A stretch of 64,000 nt of DNA from Bordetella parapertussis (lineage in GTDB: Bacteria; Pseudomonadota; Gammaproteobacteria; Burkholderiales; Casimicrobiaceae): contig CALQLA020000025.1 of NCBI GenBank assembly GCA_943331295.2, positions 1 to 64,000 of the forward strand. Direction: 5' to 3'. Every line of letters begins with the position of its first letter. Positions within the stretch are counted from its first letter, which is position 1. Positions 26,777 through 36,192 of this stretch are shown here, one piece after another. Position numbers and translations under genes: made by a program. The notes under the pieces are model-generated. The model did no database searches and had not been told where the DNA came from. It worked only from the letters and a program-made list of their open reading frames with translations.

Positions 26777-26924
26777 CCCGGTCCGCGACCCGGCGAACGC
26801 GCACTGCCTCGCCCCGGCGCGCGGCTGCTGCGTTATGCAGTGGTATGCAATCGTCGCCCGCTCCGGCCATGGCAGGAAACCACGATCTGCTACATTCCGA
26901 CTTCCGTGAGCCTTGAGACCGGGC

Positions 26925-28130
26925 ATGGCCACCACCCCCGACTTCGACACCTATCCAATCGACTTCACGATCAAGTCGGCCACAGCCGAGCGCGGTTGGG
27001 TCCGCATCGTCTGGTCCGATGGCCGCGTCAGCCGCTTTCACAACATCTGGCTGCGGGACAACTGCCCCTGCTTCGACTGCGTGCACCAGGCCACCAGGGA
27101 GCGGACCTTCGAACTGTTGTCGGTGTCGCCCGGCATCCATCCCGTCGCGGTGTCGATCGCTGCGGGCGGGGCGCTAACGGTCGTGTGGTCCGAGGGCGAC
27201 CATGCCAGCGAGTTCCATCCCGGTTGGCTTCGGGTCCATTGCTGCAGCGATGCAGCCCGCGCCGAGCGCGTCGTGCGGCCCACCCTATGGGAATCGAGCA
27301 CGTTCCGCGTGCCGCCTACGTTCGATGGATTGGCCGTGCTGGGCGACGACGCAGCGCTGTACGACTTCCTGCTTGCCTTGCGTACCTTCGGGCTCGCGCG
27401 TCTTTGCAAGGTGCCGTGCTGCACTGAGGCGCTCGCCGACGTCATCGGGCGGGTCGGCATTGCGAGCGACACGAGCTACGGGCGTTTCTGGGATATCCGC
27501 ACCGAGCCTGGTCCGGTGAGCATCGCCAACACGGCGCTGGGGCTGCCACCTCACCAGGACCTGCCCTACCTCGAATATCAGCCCGGGCTGCAGTTCCTGC
27601 ATTGCCTCGAGAACAAGGTATCAGGCGGCGACAGCATTTTCGTTGACGGCTTCCGGATCGCCGAGCTCATGCGCACGCGTTGCCCCGACGAGTACCGAAC
27701 GCTCACCACGGTTCCCTTCGCCTGGGCCAACACGAGGAGGGAAACAGACTATCGCACGCGGGCCCCCATCCTGGTCACCGACGAGTCGGGCGCCGTCGCC
27801 GAGGTTCGTTCCGGACTCTGGCAGCGGGGGCCCCTCGACCTTCCATTTGACCAGGTCGAGGAGGCGTATGCCGCGTTTCGCCGCTGGTCCGAGATGACCT
27901 GCCACGCCGAGCTGCAGCTGCGGTTCCGCTTGCAGCCGGGGGATGTTGTCGCATTCGACAATCGTCGCGTGTTGCACGCCCGCAGCGAATTCACCGATGC
28001 TGGCGGCTTGCGCCACCTTCGCGGTGGCTACACCGAACGCGATGAGCTGCATTCGCGCATCCGCATCCTCGAACGCGGTTGCCGGCAACGTCGTGTTGCG
28101 CAGGTCAGGTCCATGCCAGCGAAGGGTTGA
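26925..28130 (+). CDS. Gamma-butyrobetaine dioxygenase-like 2-oxoglutarate/Fe(II) oxygenase
   Basis: N-terminal HNIWLRDNCPCFDCVH zinc-binding DUF971-like region; TauD-like H-x-D (PPHQDLPYLEYQPGLQ). Confidence 0.85.
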   Translation: MATTPDFDTYPIDFTIKSATAERGWVRIVWSDGRVSRFHNIWLRDNCPCFDCVHQATRERTFELLSVSPGIHPVAVSIAAGGALTVVWSEGDHASEFHPGWLRVHCCSDAARAERVVRPTLWESSTFRVPPTFDGLAVLGDDAALYDFLLALRTFGLARLCKVPCCTEALADVIGRVGIASDTSYGRFWDIRTEPGPVSIANTALGLPPHQDLPYLEYQPGLQFLHCLENKVSGGDSIFVDGFRIAELMRTRCPDEYRTLTTVPFAWANTRRETDYRTRAPILVTDESGAVAEVRSGLWQRGPLDLPFDQVEEAYAAFRRWSEMTCHAELQLRFRLQPGDVVAFDNRRVLHARSEFTDAGGLRHLRGGYTERDELHSRIRILERGCRQRRVAQVRSMPAKG

Positions 28131-28583
28131 GCCTGTCGCCGTCCGCGTCGTCGCCGGGGGGGCTCGTGCCTGAGCCCCTGCTGGCCTGAGGCGCGCCGAT
28201 CAGGGAGCTTCCGCCGGGATCGCTCGCGTCCAATCCCAGGGTCAATCCCTGCCTGCGCGAGCTTGCCGTGCACGGTCCGGCCGCGTTTGCCGACAACGCA
28301 CAGGTCGAGGTCCGGATCGTCGATGCGTTCGGGACGATTCTCCCCATTGCGGTAGTGGAGCCGGGCCCTGACCTCGCGGCCGTCGACTGCGCGCCAACGG
28401 CGCCGGCGGACTTGATCACCCCTCGCAGACCCTTCGCGGCTTGGGCAATCGCCCCTTGACCAGGGCGGACAGCGCAGCCCGCCGGTGCCCGGTGGCACAG
28501 GCGCGGCACCGCGCCGCGGCGCCGAGCGGGGCGACGAGAGTGTTGCCGGCCGGGTGGCTGCGCGCGAATGGCGCATGCCCGAC

Positions 28584-29384
28584 TCAATTGACCAGCAGCG
28601 CCCTGACCGCTTCCTTGAGTTCCGGGGCCGGCACGGCACCGGCCAGCACGGAAACCGCTCCGGTCCTGTGGTTGACGAGAATCAGCCCGGGCGTGCCGCT
28701 GATCCCGGACGCCTTGCCATCTTCCATGTCGGCCGCGATCCGCTGTTTCACGGCCTCGGACGTCAGACATTTGCGGAACGCGGAAGCCTGAAGTCCCTGC
28801 GCAGTCGCCAACTGCATCACCGCATCCCCGCCGTTCTTTCCGGGCATGCCCTGGCCATTCCCCTTCGTAGTCCTCATGATGCCGTCGGCGTACGTCCAGA
28901 AACCGGCGCTGCCGCGCTGCAGGGAGGCGCAGACCGCGGCACTGGCGTACCGGGTGGCCGTGGGATCGTGGAAGCCCAGTGGGAAATTCCGCCAGACGAG
29001 GTTGACCTGATCGGGCATCTCGGCCACCACGCCCTTCGGCGTCTCGTGAAACTGCTTGCAGTACGGACACTCGAAGTCGGAGTAGACGATGATCGAAGCG
29101 GGAGCGTCCGGCCGGCCCAGGACAAAATCCCGACGGGGGTCGACGGCGCGGGCATTCCTGGCCATTGCGGCGCGGAGCGCTTCCGCCTTCTGCTCCTCCA
29201 GTCGCGCATCGGCCTGCTGCTGGTCGCGAATGCGCTGCAGGCTCTTGGCCACCGCCTTGTCCAGCGCCCCCGACCGCTCGAGCTGCTCGATGAGTTGATC
29301 GGTCGTAGGCGCCTGCGCCTGAACGCCGGAACCGATCGTCAGCGCGACAAGGAAGAGGGCGAGCTTGTTCAAGATTCGATTCAT
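28584..29384 (-). CDS. DsbA family thiol:disulfide protein
   Basis: IIVYSDFECPYCKQFHET CxxC thioredoxin-like motif; signal peptide. Confidence 0.88.
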   Translation of the reverse strand: MNRILNKLALFLVALTIGSGVQAQAPTTDQLIEQLERSGALDKAVAKSLQRIRDQQQADARLEEQKAEALRAAMARNARAVDPRRDFVLGRPDAPASIIVYSDFECPYCKQFHETPKGVVAEMPDQVNLVWRNFPLGFHDPTATRYASAAVCASLQRGSAGFWTYADGIMRTTKGNGQGMPGKNGGDAVMQLATAQGLQASAFRKCLTSEAVKQRIAADMEDGKASGISGTPGLILVNHRTGAVSVLAGAVPAPELKEAVRALLVN

Positions 29385-29594
29385 TGGAGCCCGACCGGGG
29401 ACGTTGGAGCAAAGGAAGGCGACGTTGCGGACAACATTATGTTGTCATCGCAGGGGAGACCGCCCAGCAAGATGACGGGCGGTCACGAGTTTTGGATTGG
29501 TGCGGATTTGTAGCACGTGATCTGTCCGGTCGTCATGGTCACCGAAAGGGGGTGGCTGATGCGCCGGACGTAGGTGCCACAGGAGATTCGGAAG

Positions 29595-29764
29595 ATGCGA
29601 TTCGAAGAGGCGTACGAAGGATGGACCGGGGGTCGGCTGACGCAGGCGGAGGCGGTGGGTTGCTGGGGGTATGTGAGCGCTGCTTCCGCCGGCACCTGGT
29701 GCGGTATGAGGCGGACGGGCTGGCGGGGTTGGTGGACCGGCGGTTGGAGCAGGCTTCGCGTTGA
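29595..29764 (+). pseudogene. ISNCY-like transposase N-terminal remnant with frameshift
   Basis: MRFEEAYEGWTGGRLTQAEA then shifted frame LLGVCERCFRRHLVRYEADGLAGLVDRRLEQASR*. Confidence 0.75.
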
Positions 29765-29946
29765 CTTGCACCTCGGGTGCGTGCGTTAATCGGACCAAGC
29801 TTCACGATCAATGCAGAGGGAACGGACGCTCCCGCACGGATGGTGGCGCGGCCGGCACGAAGTGACGTCGGCCCCGAATGCAACGGTGCCGATCCAATGA
29901 AGCTCGGCAGCCCCGCCTCCGGGGCATCACCATGAAAGGAGTCATC

Positions 29947-30246
29947 ATGAAACGCATCGCAAGGTTCATTCTGGGAACGCTTCTGCTGGCGGCGTTTGCG
30001 TCGGCCTCGGCGTATCCGACCTGCACGGGCAGCACACCGACTTCGGGCTGCGGGAACCTGACTACGCAATCGTCATGCGTGGCTGGCTACATTGCGTCAT
30101 CACCCACACCCTGCGGCTCCTGCAGCACCACCAGCAGCACTGGTTGCGCCACGCCCGGCAACGTCACCCAATGCACCAAGCCCGGCGTTCAATGCACGTG
30201 GAACGGAAGCAGCTGTTTGGATGGCGGAGGAAGTTGCACGAAGTGA
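29947..30246 (+). CDS. Small Cys-rich secreted protein
   Basis: MKRIARFILGTLLLAAFASASA signal peptide; 10 Cys in the mature part; aaaggag RBS. Confidence 0.7.
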   Translation: MKRIARFILGTLLLAAFASASAYPTCTGSTPTSGCGNLTTQSSCVAGYIASSPTPCGSCSTTSSTGCATPGNVTQCTKPGVQCTWNGSSCLDGGGSCTK

Positions 30247-30311
30247 CGTTCTCGCCGGACTCGTCGTCGACGGCGACCTCGACGTGGCGACGAGCGTTTT
30301 GGAAAGGGGCG

Positions 30312-30390
30312 TCCGCAGTCTCCTGCGCCAAGATGGTGTTCATCAACGCGAACACCATCTGCCGCTGGCCCTTGGAGCTATTGTCAAATG
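30312..30390 (-). pseudogene. IS256-type transposase internal fragment
   Basis: KGQRQMVFALMNTILAQETADA on the minus strand. Confidence 0.55.
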
Positions 30391-30408
30391 TTGTGTACGG
30401 CGCATTGA

Positions 30409-30654
30409 TCAGGCGGCGATTTCCTGACGGTCTTTCTTCGGCACTTCGACTCCGTTTCTGAACTGAACTCCGGTGATGACCTTCGCGATCATCTCGGCAC
30501 CACGCAATTTCTGCCACCGCGGCTCCGCGCTTTGCGCGAGTTTGAACACCGTCGACAGGATGCTCGCGCGCGATCCGCAGCCGCGCGACTTGACGGTGCG
30601 CAGACGGACCGTGGCGAAGGTCGATTCAATCGGGTTGGTGGTGCGCAAGTGAAT
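30409..30654 (-). pseudogene. IS256 family transposase C-terminal fragment
   Basis: PIHLRTTNPIESTFATVRLRTVKSRGCGSRASILSTVFKLAQSAEPRWQKLRGAEMIAKVITGVQF. Confidence 0.85.
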
Positions 30655-30919
30655 CGGGGTCGTCGAGCTGAAAATGGATCACGCCGAGCATGTGGAGCGC
30701 GTCGAAATTGACCGGTTCGATGGCGAGCGCCCTCAGGTAGTGCTCGCGCGCGTCGGCCAACTGCCCCGAACTCTGCAGGGCGAGGGCCTGCTGCTGAAGG
30801 GAGCCCACGGTCGCCGCTGGTGGCGAAGCCGTGTCGCGAACGGATTCGCCGTCGGCGCCACAACACCGCTTGAAACGCCTGCCGCTGCCGCAGGGGCACG
30901 CGCTGTTTCGGTTGACCAT
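30655..30919 (-). pseudogene. SEC-C motif + TPR protein, truncated at 3' end by IS256 fragment
   Basis: MVNRNSACPCGSGRRFKRCCGADG..QALALQSSGQLADAREHYLRALAIEPVNFDALHMLGVIHFQLDD then transposase sequence. Confidence 0.8.
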
Positions 30920-31078
30920 GGGCGGTGAGTCTAGCGGAAACGAGCAGGCGCTTCAGTTTCGGAGCGGACGCGTTGCCCTTGGCCTGGAGCGACTGCAACG
31001 AGGGAGCGTGCCTGGACCGCCGCGGCTCGGCGGCGGCGGCCCGTCGGCGCGGCGTAGATCAGCCGCAGGACTCCCCGC

Positions 31079-32173
31079 TCAGCGGGCGGGCACGGTGACC
31101 ACGGGCACCCCGGCCGTCGACGGGGCGGTCTCGGTGAGCGTGTAGATCATCATCAGGAATGCGAGCGTGCGCTTGGAACGCTGGTCCCGGTCGTCGATCC
31201 AGAACCAGCGCCCGCGGTAGGACACCGCCACGTGGGCGTCCTCGGGCGGCGCGGCGCCGTTGCGCACGGCGAGGAGCGGCGGGAATAGGCGTTCCTGCTC
31301 CGGGGTGCGGCGCGGCTGGTAGACGCGGCCCTCGGCCACGTCGGCTGGCGGCACGTCGATCTGCGCCGCGAGGTCGATCATCACCTGCAGCACCGAGCGC
31401 GTCAGCACCGCGATGTCGGCGTCGGGCGCCGGCGTCGAGCCGAAGGTGATCGATGCCTCGCGCGCGGTCGGGTCGATGCCGAGCAGCGCGTGCAGCCGTT
31501 GCGCGGTCGATTCCTGCGCCGGGCCGAAGTACATGGCGAGCGTCTGCCCGTCTTTCGTCGGCCTGGTGCGGAAGTTCGGCCCCCCGGCGGACTGCGATTC
31601 GCGCAGCAACTGCGCTAGCTCGTGGAAGCGGGGGCTGCCGGCCTGCGCGGCGCCGGGGCCGCCGAAATCGTTCTGGAGGCCGTTGATCGAGCTCACGCAC
31701 ACGCGCAGCACCAGGTCGGCCGGGTATCTTTCCTGGACCAGCGCCAGCACCCCCGGCAACGGGAGCGGCGTCATCAGGTTGCGCGCGAACTTGTCGCCGG
31801 AGAGGGGGGAATAGGTGATCGTCGGCTTGTCCGCGTACTGTACGGCCGCACCCACGCCGCCGTAGGTGTTGCCGCTGCCGGCGGTTCCGGCCTGGGCGAA
31901 GGCACTGAGATCGGAGCCGAAGGTGTACGAACTGATCACCGAGGTCACGTCCATCAGCACCGGCGCCTCGGCGTAGCGGATCTTGACGAGGTTGAGCAGC
32001 GTCTGCCGCTTCCACGACTCCGAGATCGCGGAGATGTAGTCAAAGCGGTCGCGCGCGACGGAGTTCGGGCCGATGCTTGCACACCCGGCGAGCAGCAGAA
32101 GGCAGAGGCAGGCGAGGCGCTGCGCGCCGGGCAGCACGGCTTGCGGCCGTCGATCGGATGGGGCTTCGGACAT
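31079..32173 (-). CDS. Lipoprotein of unknown function
   Basis: Lipobox LCLLLLAGCAS; 365 aa; exact start uncertain (frame open upstream). Confidence 0.75.
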   Translation of the reverse strand: MSEAPSDRRPQAVLPGAQRLACLCLLLLAGCASIGPNSVARDRFDYISAISESWKRQTLLNLVKIRYAEAPVLMDVTSVISSYTFGSDLSAFAQAGTAGSGNTYGGVGAAVQYADKPTITYSPLSGDKFARNLMTPLPLPGVLALVQERYPADLVLRVCVSSINGLQNDFGGPGAAQAGSPRFHELAQLLRESQSAGGPNFRTRPTKDGQTLAMYFGPAQESTAQRLHALLGIDPTAREASITFGSTPAPDADIAVLTRSVLQVMIDLAAQIDVPPADVAEGRVYQPRRTPEQERLFPPLLAVRNGAAPPEDAHVAVSYRGRWFWIDDRDQRSKRTLAFLMMIYTLTETAPSTAGVPVVTVPAR

Positions 32174-32175
32174 GC

Positions 32176-32224
32176 GGGTTTGGGGTCGGGTTTGGGGTCG
32201 GGTTTGGGGTCGGGGTCGGGGTCG
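32176..32224. repeat. Tandem (GGGTTTGGGGTC)n repeat, G-quadruplex-prone on + strand
   Basis: gggtttggggtcgggtttggggtcgggtttggggtcggggtcggggtc. Confidence 0.9.
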
Positions 32225-32440
32225 TCGCGAGCGCCGGAATCGGCGCGTTGCGCAGGCCGGCGACGGCTGGCCCGCGCCGCCACGTGCCCGGCTTGGGGTG
32301 CGGTATGCTAACGGACTTGGATGCGCTGCGGCAATGCGGGAAGCACCCCGGGCGGCGCCGCCGCCCCGATTACCGACCCTCCTGCCCGAGGACGCACCGT
32401 CCATGAACCGCATCGATTGCCCGGCGCGCGCCGCCGGAAC

Positions 32441-34681
32441 ATGGCTTCGCCCGCGGGCGGGCGCGCCGTGACCGGCGACGCCGACGCCGGCGGGGCGGGG
32501 CAGGCCGCCCGCCCCGCGCCGCGGCCGCCGCGCCTGTCGCTCCCCGCGCGGGTGGCGCTGGCCCTCGCCCTCGGCATCTTCACCGGCCTCTTCCTCGGCG
32601 AGCGCGCCGTCATCCTGCAACCCCTGGCCGACCTCTACCTCCGGCTCACGCAGTTGGTGGTCCTGCCCTACCTGATGGTGTCGCTGGTGGTGCGCATCGG
32701 CAGCATGCAGGCCGCCACGGGGCGGCGCCTCGCGGTCACCGGTGCCGCGCTGGTCGCGGCCTCGTGGGCGCTGGCCCTGCTGCTCGTGGGCCTGCTGCCT
32801 CTTACCTTCCCCGCGATCGAGCACGCCGGATTCTTCAGCACGGCGCTGCTCAACCCGCCGGCGCAGGTTTCCATCCTCGACCTGCTGGTGCCGTCGAACG
32901 TCTTCCATGCCATGGCGAACAACCTGATTCCAGGCGTGGTGCTGTTCAGCGTGCTGCTCGGCGCCGCGCTGATCCGTGTCGACGGCCGCGAAGCCCTGCT
33001 CGCGAATCTCGCCGTCCTGGAGCAGGGGATCACTCGCGTCTTCAGCCTGATCGCGAAGCTGGCGCCGCTCGGCATCCTCGCGTTCAGCGCCGTCGCGGCG
33101 GGCACGACCGACGTTGCGGTCCTCGCCCGCATCCAGGTCTACCTGCTCGCGTATGCCGGCGCCGCCCTGCTGCTGGTCCTGGTCGTGCTGCCGCTCACGC
33201 TCAGGGCCGTGCTGCCGCTGGGCTACCGCGATCTCGTCGCCATCCCGGGAGACGTCCTCGTCACGGCGTTCGTCACCTCCAACGTGTTCATCGTCCTCCC
33301 CACGATCATCGACCGGGCCAAGACGCTGCTGGCGCGGCTCGGGGTCGACCCAAGGCAGACCGACGCGACCATCGACGTGCTGGTACCGATGGCCTTCGTC
33401 TTCCCGGGCGCGGGCAAGCTGCTCGCGCTGCTTTTCGTTCCCTATGCGGCCTGGCTCGCCGGCACTCCGCTGCGCGCCGCGCAGTTCACCGAGCTCTTCG
33501 GCGCCGGCGTGCCCGCGATGTTCGGCGGGGTGATCGTCGCGATCCCCCTGCTGATGGACATGTTCGAGATCCCGGCCGACCTGTTCGCGCTCTTCCTCTC
33601 GACCGGGTTCTTCACCCTGAGCTTCGACGCGCTGGCGACGACGATGTCGCTGTTCGCGCTGGCCGTCCTCGGCGCCGGCCTCGCCGCGCGTCGCCTGCGC
33701 GCCCCGCCGCTGCGGCTGGCCGGCTGCATCGTCGGCATCGTGGTGGCGATCGTCGTGGCGGTGGCGGGGCTGCGCGCGGCACTGGCGGCGACGGTCGACA
33801 GCACCTACCGCAAGGCCGAAGTGCTGCTCGGCATGCACGTCCCCCAGGGGCCGCTCGCCGCGACGCCGCTCGCCGCGCTCCCGCCGCCCGACGCTGCGGC
33901 CCTCCCGGCTCTGGAGCGAATCCGGACCCGCGACGCGCTGCGCGTCGGCTACGTCCCGGACCGCATTCCCTTCGCCTTCACCAATGCCCGCGGCCAGCTG
34001 GTCGGCTTGGACGTCGAGCTTGCCGGGCGGCTAGCCAACGCGCTCGGCGTCGCCCGGCTGGAGTTCGCGCCGATCGCGCCCGACTCGATGGGACGGGTGC
34101 TCGACGAAGGGCGCGTCGACGTCGTCCTCAGCGTGCCCTATTCGCGGCAGTGGCTGAGCCAGGTGCGGCTGTCGGCGCCCTATTTCGACGGCGTCCTGGG
34201 ACTCGCGATCCTCGACCACCGCCGCTCGGAGTTCAGCAGCCTCGATGCGCTCCGTGGGCAGGGCACCGTCGTCGTGGGGGTCAACGCGCACGAGCCCGAC
34301 CTCGCCCGCCTGCTGCCCTACTTCCTTCCCGGCGTGCCGCTGCGCGTCATCGCGTTCGACTCGCCGCGCGATTTCTTCACCCGCCCGGAACGCAACGTCG
34401 ATGCGTTCGTCACGTACGCCGCCAGCGCCTCGGCGTGGTCGCTGCTCTACCCCAAATTCGGCCTCGCGCTCCCGTCCCCGGATCCGGTCGGCGTTCCGAG
34501 CGGCATCGCCACCCGGCGCCGGGACGACGACCTGGCTGCGGCGATCGATGCCTGGCTGGTGCTCGTCCGCGCCACCGGGGGCCTGCGCCGCGCCAACGAC
34601 TACTGGGTTCTCGGCAAGGGGGCCGAGGAAAAGCGCCGCCGGTGGTCGATCATGCACGACGTCCTGCACTGGGGGCTCTGA
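32441..34681 (+). CDS. Cation:dicarboxylate/amino-acid (DAACS) symporter fused to C-terminal family-3 substrate-binding domain
   Basis: N-term multi-TM SDF-like transporter; C-term DALRVGYVPDRIPFAFTNARGQLVGLDVELAGRLANALGV SBP_bac_3-like. Confidence 0.85.
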   Translation: MASPAGGRAVTGDADAGGAGQAARPAPRPPRLSLPARVALALALGIFTGLFLGERAVILQPLADLYLRLTQLVVLPYLMVSLVVRIGSMQAATGRRLAVTGAALVAASWALALLLVGLLPLTFPAIEHAGFFSTALLNPPAQVSILDLLVPSNVFHAMANNLIPGVVLFSVLLGAALIRVDGREALLANLAVLEQGITRVFSLIAKLAPLGILAFSAVAAGTTDVAVLARIQVYLLAYAGAALLLVLVVLPLTLRAVLPLGYRDLVAIPGDVLVTAFVTSNVFIVLPTIIDRAKTLLARLGVDPRQTDATIDVLVPMAFVFPGAGKLLALLFVPYAAWLAGTPLRAAQFTELFGAGVPAMFGGVIVAIPLLMDMFEIPADLFALFLSTGFFTLSFDALATTMSLFALAVLGAGLAARRLRAPPLRLAGCIVGIVVAIVVAVAGLRAALAATVDSTYRKAEVLLGMHVPQGPLAATPLAALPPPDAAALPALERIRTRDALRVGYVPDRIPFAFTNARGQLVGLDVELAGRLANALGVARLEFAPIAPDSMGRVLDEGRVDVVLSVPYSRQWLSQVRLSAPYFDGVLGLAILDHRRSEFSSLDALRGQGTVVVGVNAHEPDLARLLPYFLPGVPLRVIAFDSPRDFFTRPERNVDAFVTYAASASAWSLLYPKFGLALPSPDPVGVPSGIATRRRDDDLAAAIDAWLVLVRATGGLRRANDYWVLGKGAEEKRRRWSIMHDVLHWGL

Positions 34682-34842
34682 GCCCCAGAGCGGTCCCGCG
34701 ATTTGTCGCCTCGTCGGCGGCACGGTGCGGATGCGCGTGACCTGGCCCGGGCTGCCGGCCGGCGCCGGGGTCACGGCGCGTGGCGCGGTGCCCCGCGGCC
34801 CGGACCGGGCAGGCGTTGCCGCCGGGGCAAGGGGCGCGAAGC

Positions 34843-36192
34843 CTACTTCCTGCCCATCGCCAGGTCCGGCAGCAGCGTCGCGATTGCCGGAAAGAAGCAG
34901 ATCAGGAACACGGCGACGAACATCAGCCCCACGAAGGGGAGCACGCCCCGGATCACGTCGCGCAGCGGGATGTCCGGCGCGATGTTCTTGATCACGAAGA
35001 TGTTGAGCCCGACCGGCGGATGGATCAGCCCCATCTCCATCACGATGGTCATCAGCACGCCGAACCAGATGAGGTCGAAGCCGGCGACCTTGAGCGGCGG
35101 CAGGATGATTGGCGCCGTCATCAGGATGATCGACACCGGCGGCAGGAAGAAGCCGAGGATGATCACCATCAGCAGGATCGCCGCCAGCAGCAGCCACTTC
35201 GACAGGTGCATCGCGACGATCGCCTCCGCCGCCGACTGGCTGATGTGCAGGTAGCTCATCACGTAGGAGAACAGGAGCGACATGCCGATGATGAACATCA
35301 GCATCGTCGACTCCTTCAGCGTGGCGGCGAGGATCGGCTTCAGGTCGCTCGGCCGCCAGACGCCGTAGGTGAGCGCGATCAGCACCAGCGCGAGCATGGC
35401 GCCGAGGCCCGCCGTTTCCGACGGCGTCGCGTAGCCGCCGTAAAGCGCCGCCATCACGCCGATCAGCAACACGACGAACGGCAGCACCCGCGGCAGCATC
35501 TCGACCTTTTCGTGGAACGTGTAGGTCTTCTGCTCGAGGTAGGCGGACTGGGTGCCGTCGCGCGCGTAGGCCGCGGTCGCCCCCGCGAATTCCCGGCGGA
35601 ACTGCCACATCGCGTACAGCGCGAACAGCGCCACCAGCAGCAGCCCCGGCCCGATGCCCGCGAGGAACAGCCGGCCGAGCGAGACTTCCGCCGCCACCGC
35701 GTACAGGATCATCGTGATCGACGGCGGCAGCAGGATGCCGAGCGTGCCGCCGGCGGCGATGATGCCCGCCGCGAAGCCCGGCGAATACCCGCGCCGGCGC
35801 ATCTCCGGGATGCCGGCGCTGCCGATCGCCGAGCAGGTGGCGGGGCTGGAGCCCGCCATCGCGGCGAACAGCGCGCAGGTGAACACGTTGGCGATGCCGA
35901 GCCCGCCGGGAATCCGCTGCATCCATGCGTGCATCGCAAGGTAGAGGTCGCGGCCCGCGTTCGAGCGCCCGATCGCCGCCCCCTTGAGGATGAACAGCGG
36001 GATCGACAGCAGCGTGATGGAGGACATCTCCTCGTAGACGTTCTGCGTCACCGTGTCGAGCGAGGCGGCCGGCATGAACAGGGCCATGAACAGGATCGCC
36101 ACGAAGCCGAGCGCGAATGCGATCGGCATGCCCGAGAACATCACGACCAGCGTGACGGCGCCGAACAGGAGGCCGATGGCGAGGACGCTCAC
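34843..36192 (-). CDS. TRAP transporter large permease (DctM)
   Basis: GTG start; GTLGILLPPSITMILYA motif; 450 aa. Confidence 0.9.
   Translation of the reverse strand: MSVLAIGLLFGAVTLVVMFSGMPIAFALGFVAILFMALFMPAASLDTVTQNVYEEMSSITLLSIPLFILKGAAIGRSNAGRDLYLAMHAWMQRIPGGLGIANVFTCALFAAMAGSSPATCSAIGSAGIPEMRRRGYSPGFAAGIIAAGGTLGILLPPSITMILYAVAAEVSLGRLFLAGIGPGLLLVALFALYAMWQFRREFAGATAAYARDGTQSAYLEQKTYTFHEKVEMLPRVLPFVVLLIGVMAALYGGYATPSETAGLGAMLALVLIALTYGVWRPSDLKPILAATLKESTMLMFIIGMSLLFSYVMSYLHISQSAAEAIVAMHLSKWLLLAAILLMVIILGFFLPPVSIILMTAPIILPPLKVAGFDLIWFGVLMTIVMEMGLIHPPVGLNIFVIKNIAPDIPLRDVIRGVLPFVGLMFVAVFLICFFPAIATLLPDLAMGRK

Noticed and set aside
28131-28583. Possible gene between the dioxygenase and DsbA-like genes
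   Set aside because: Frames on both strands are open but no recognisable protein; insufficient support
31079-33838. 919-aa extension of the lipoprotein ORF
   Set aside because: Upstream part is antisense to the symporter gene; the lipobox supports a start at or near 32173
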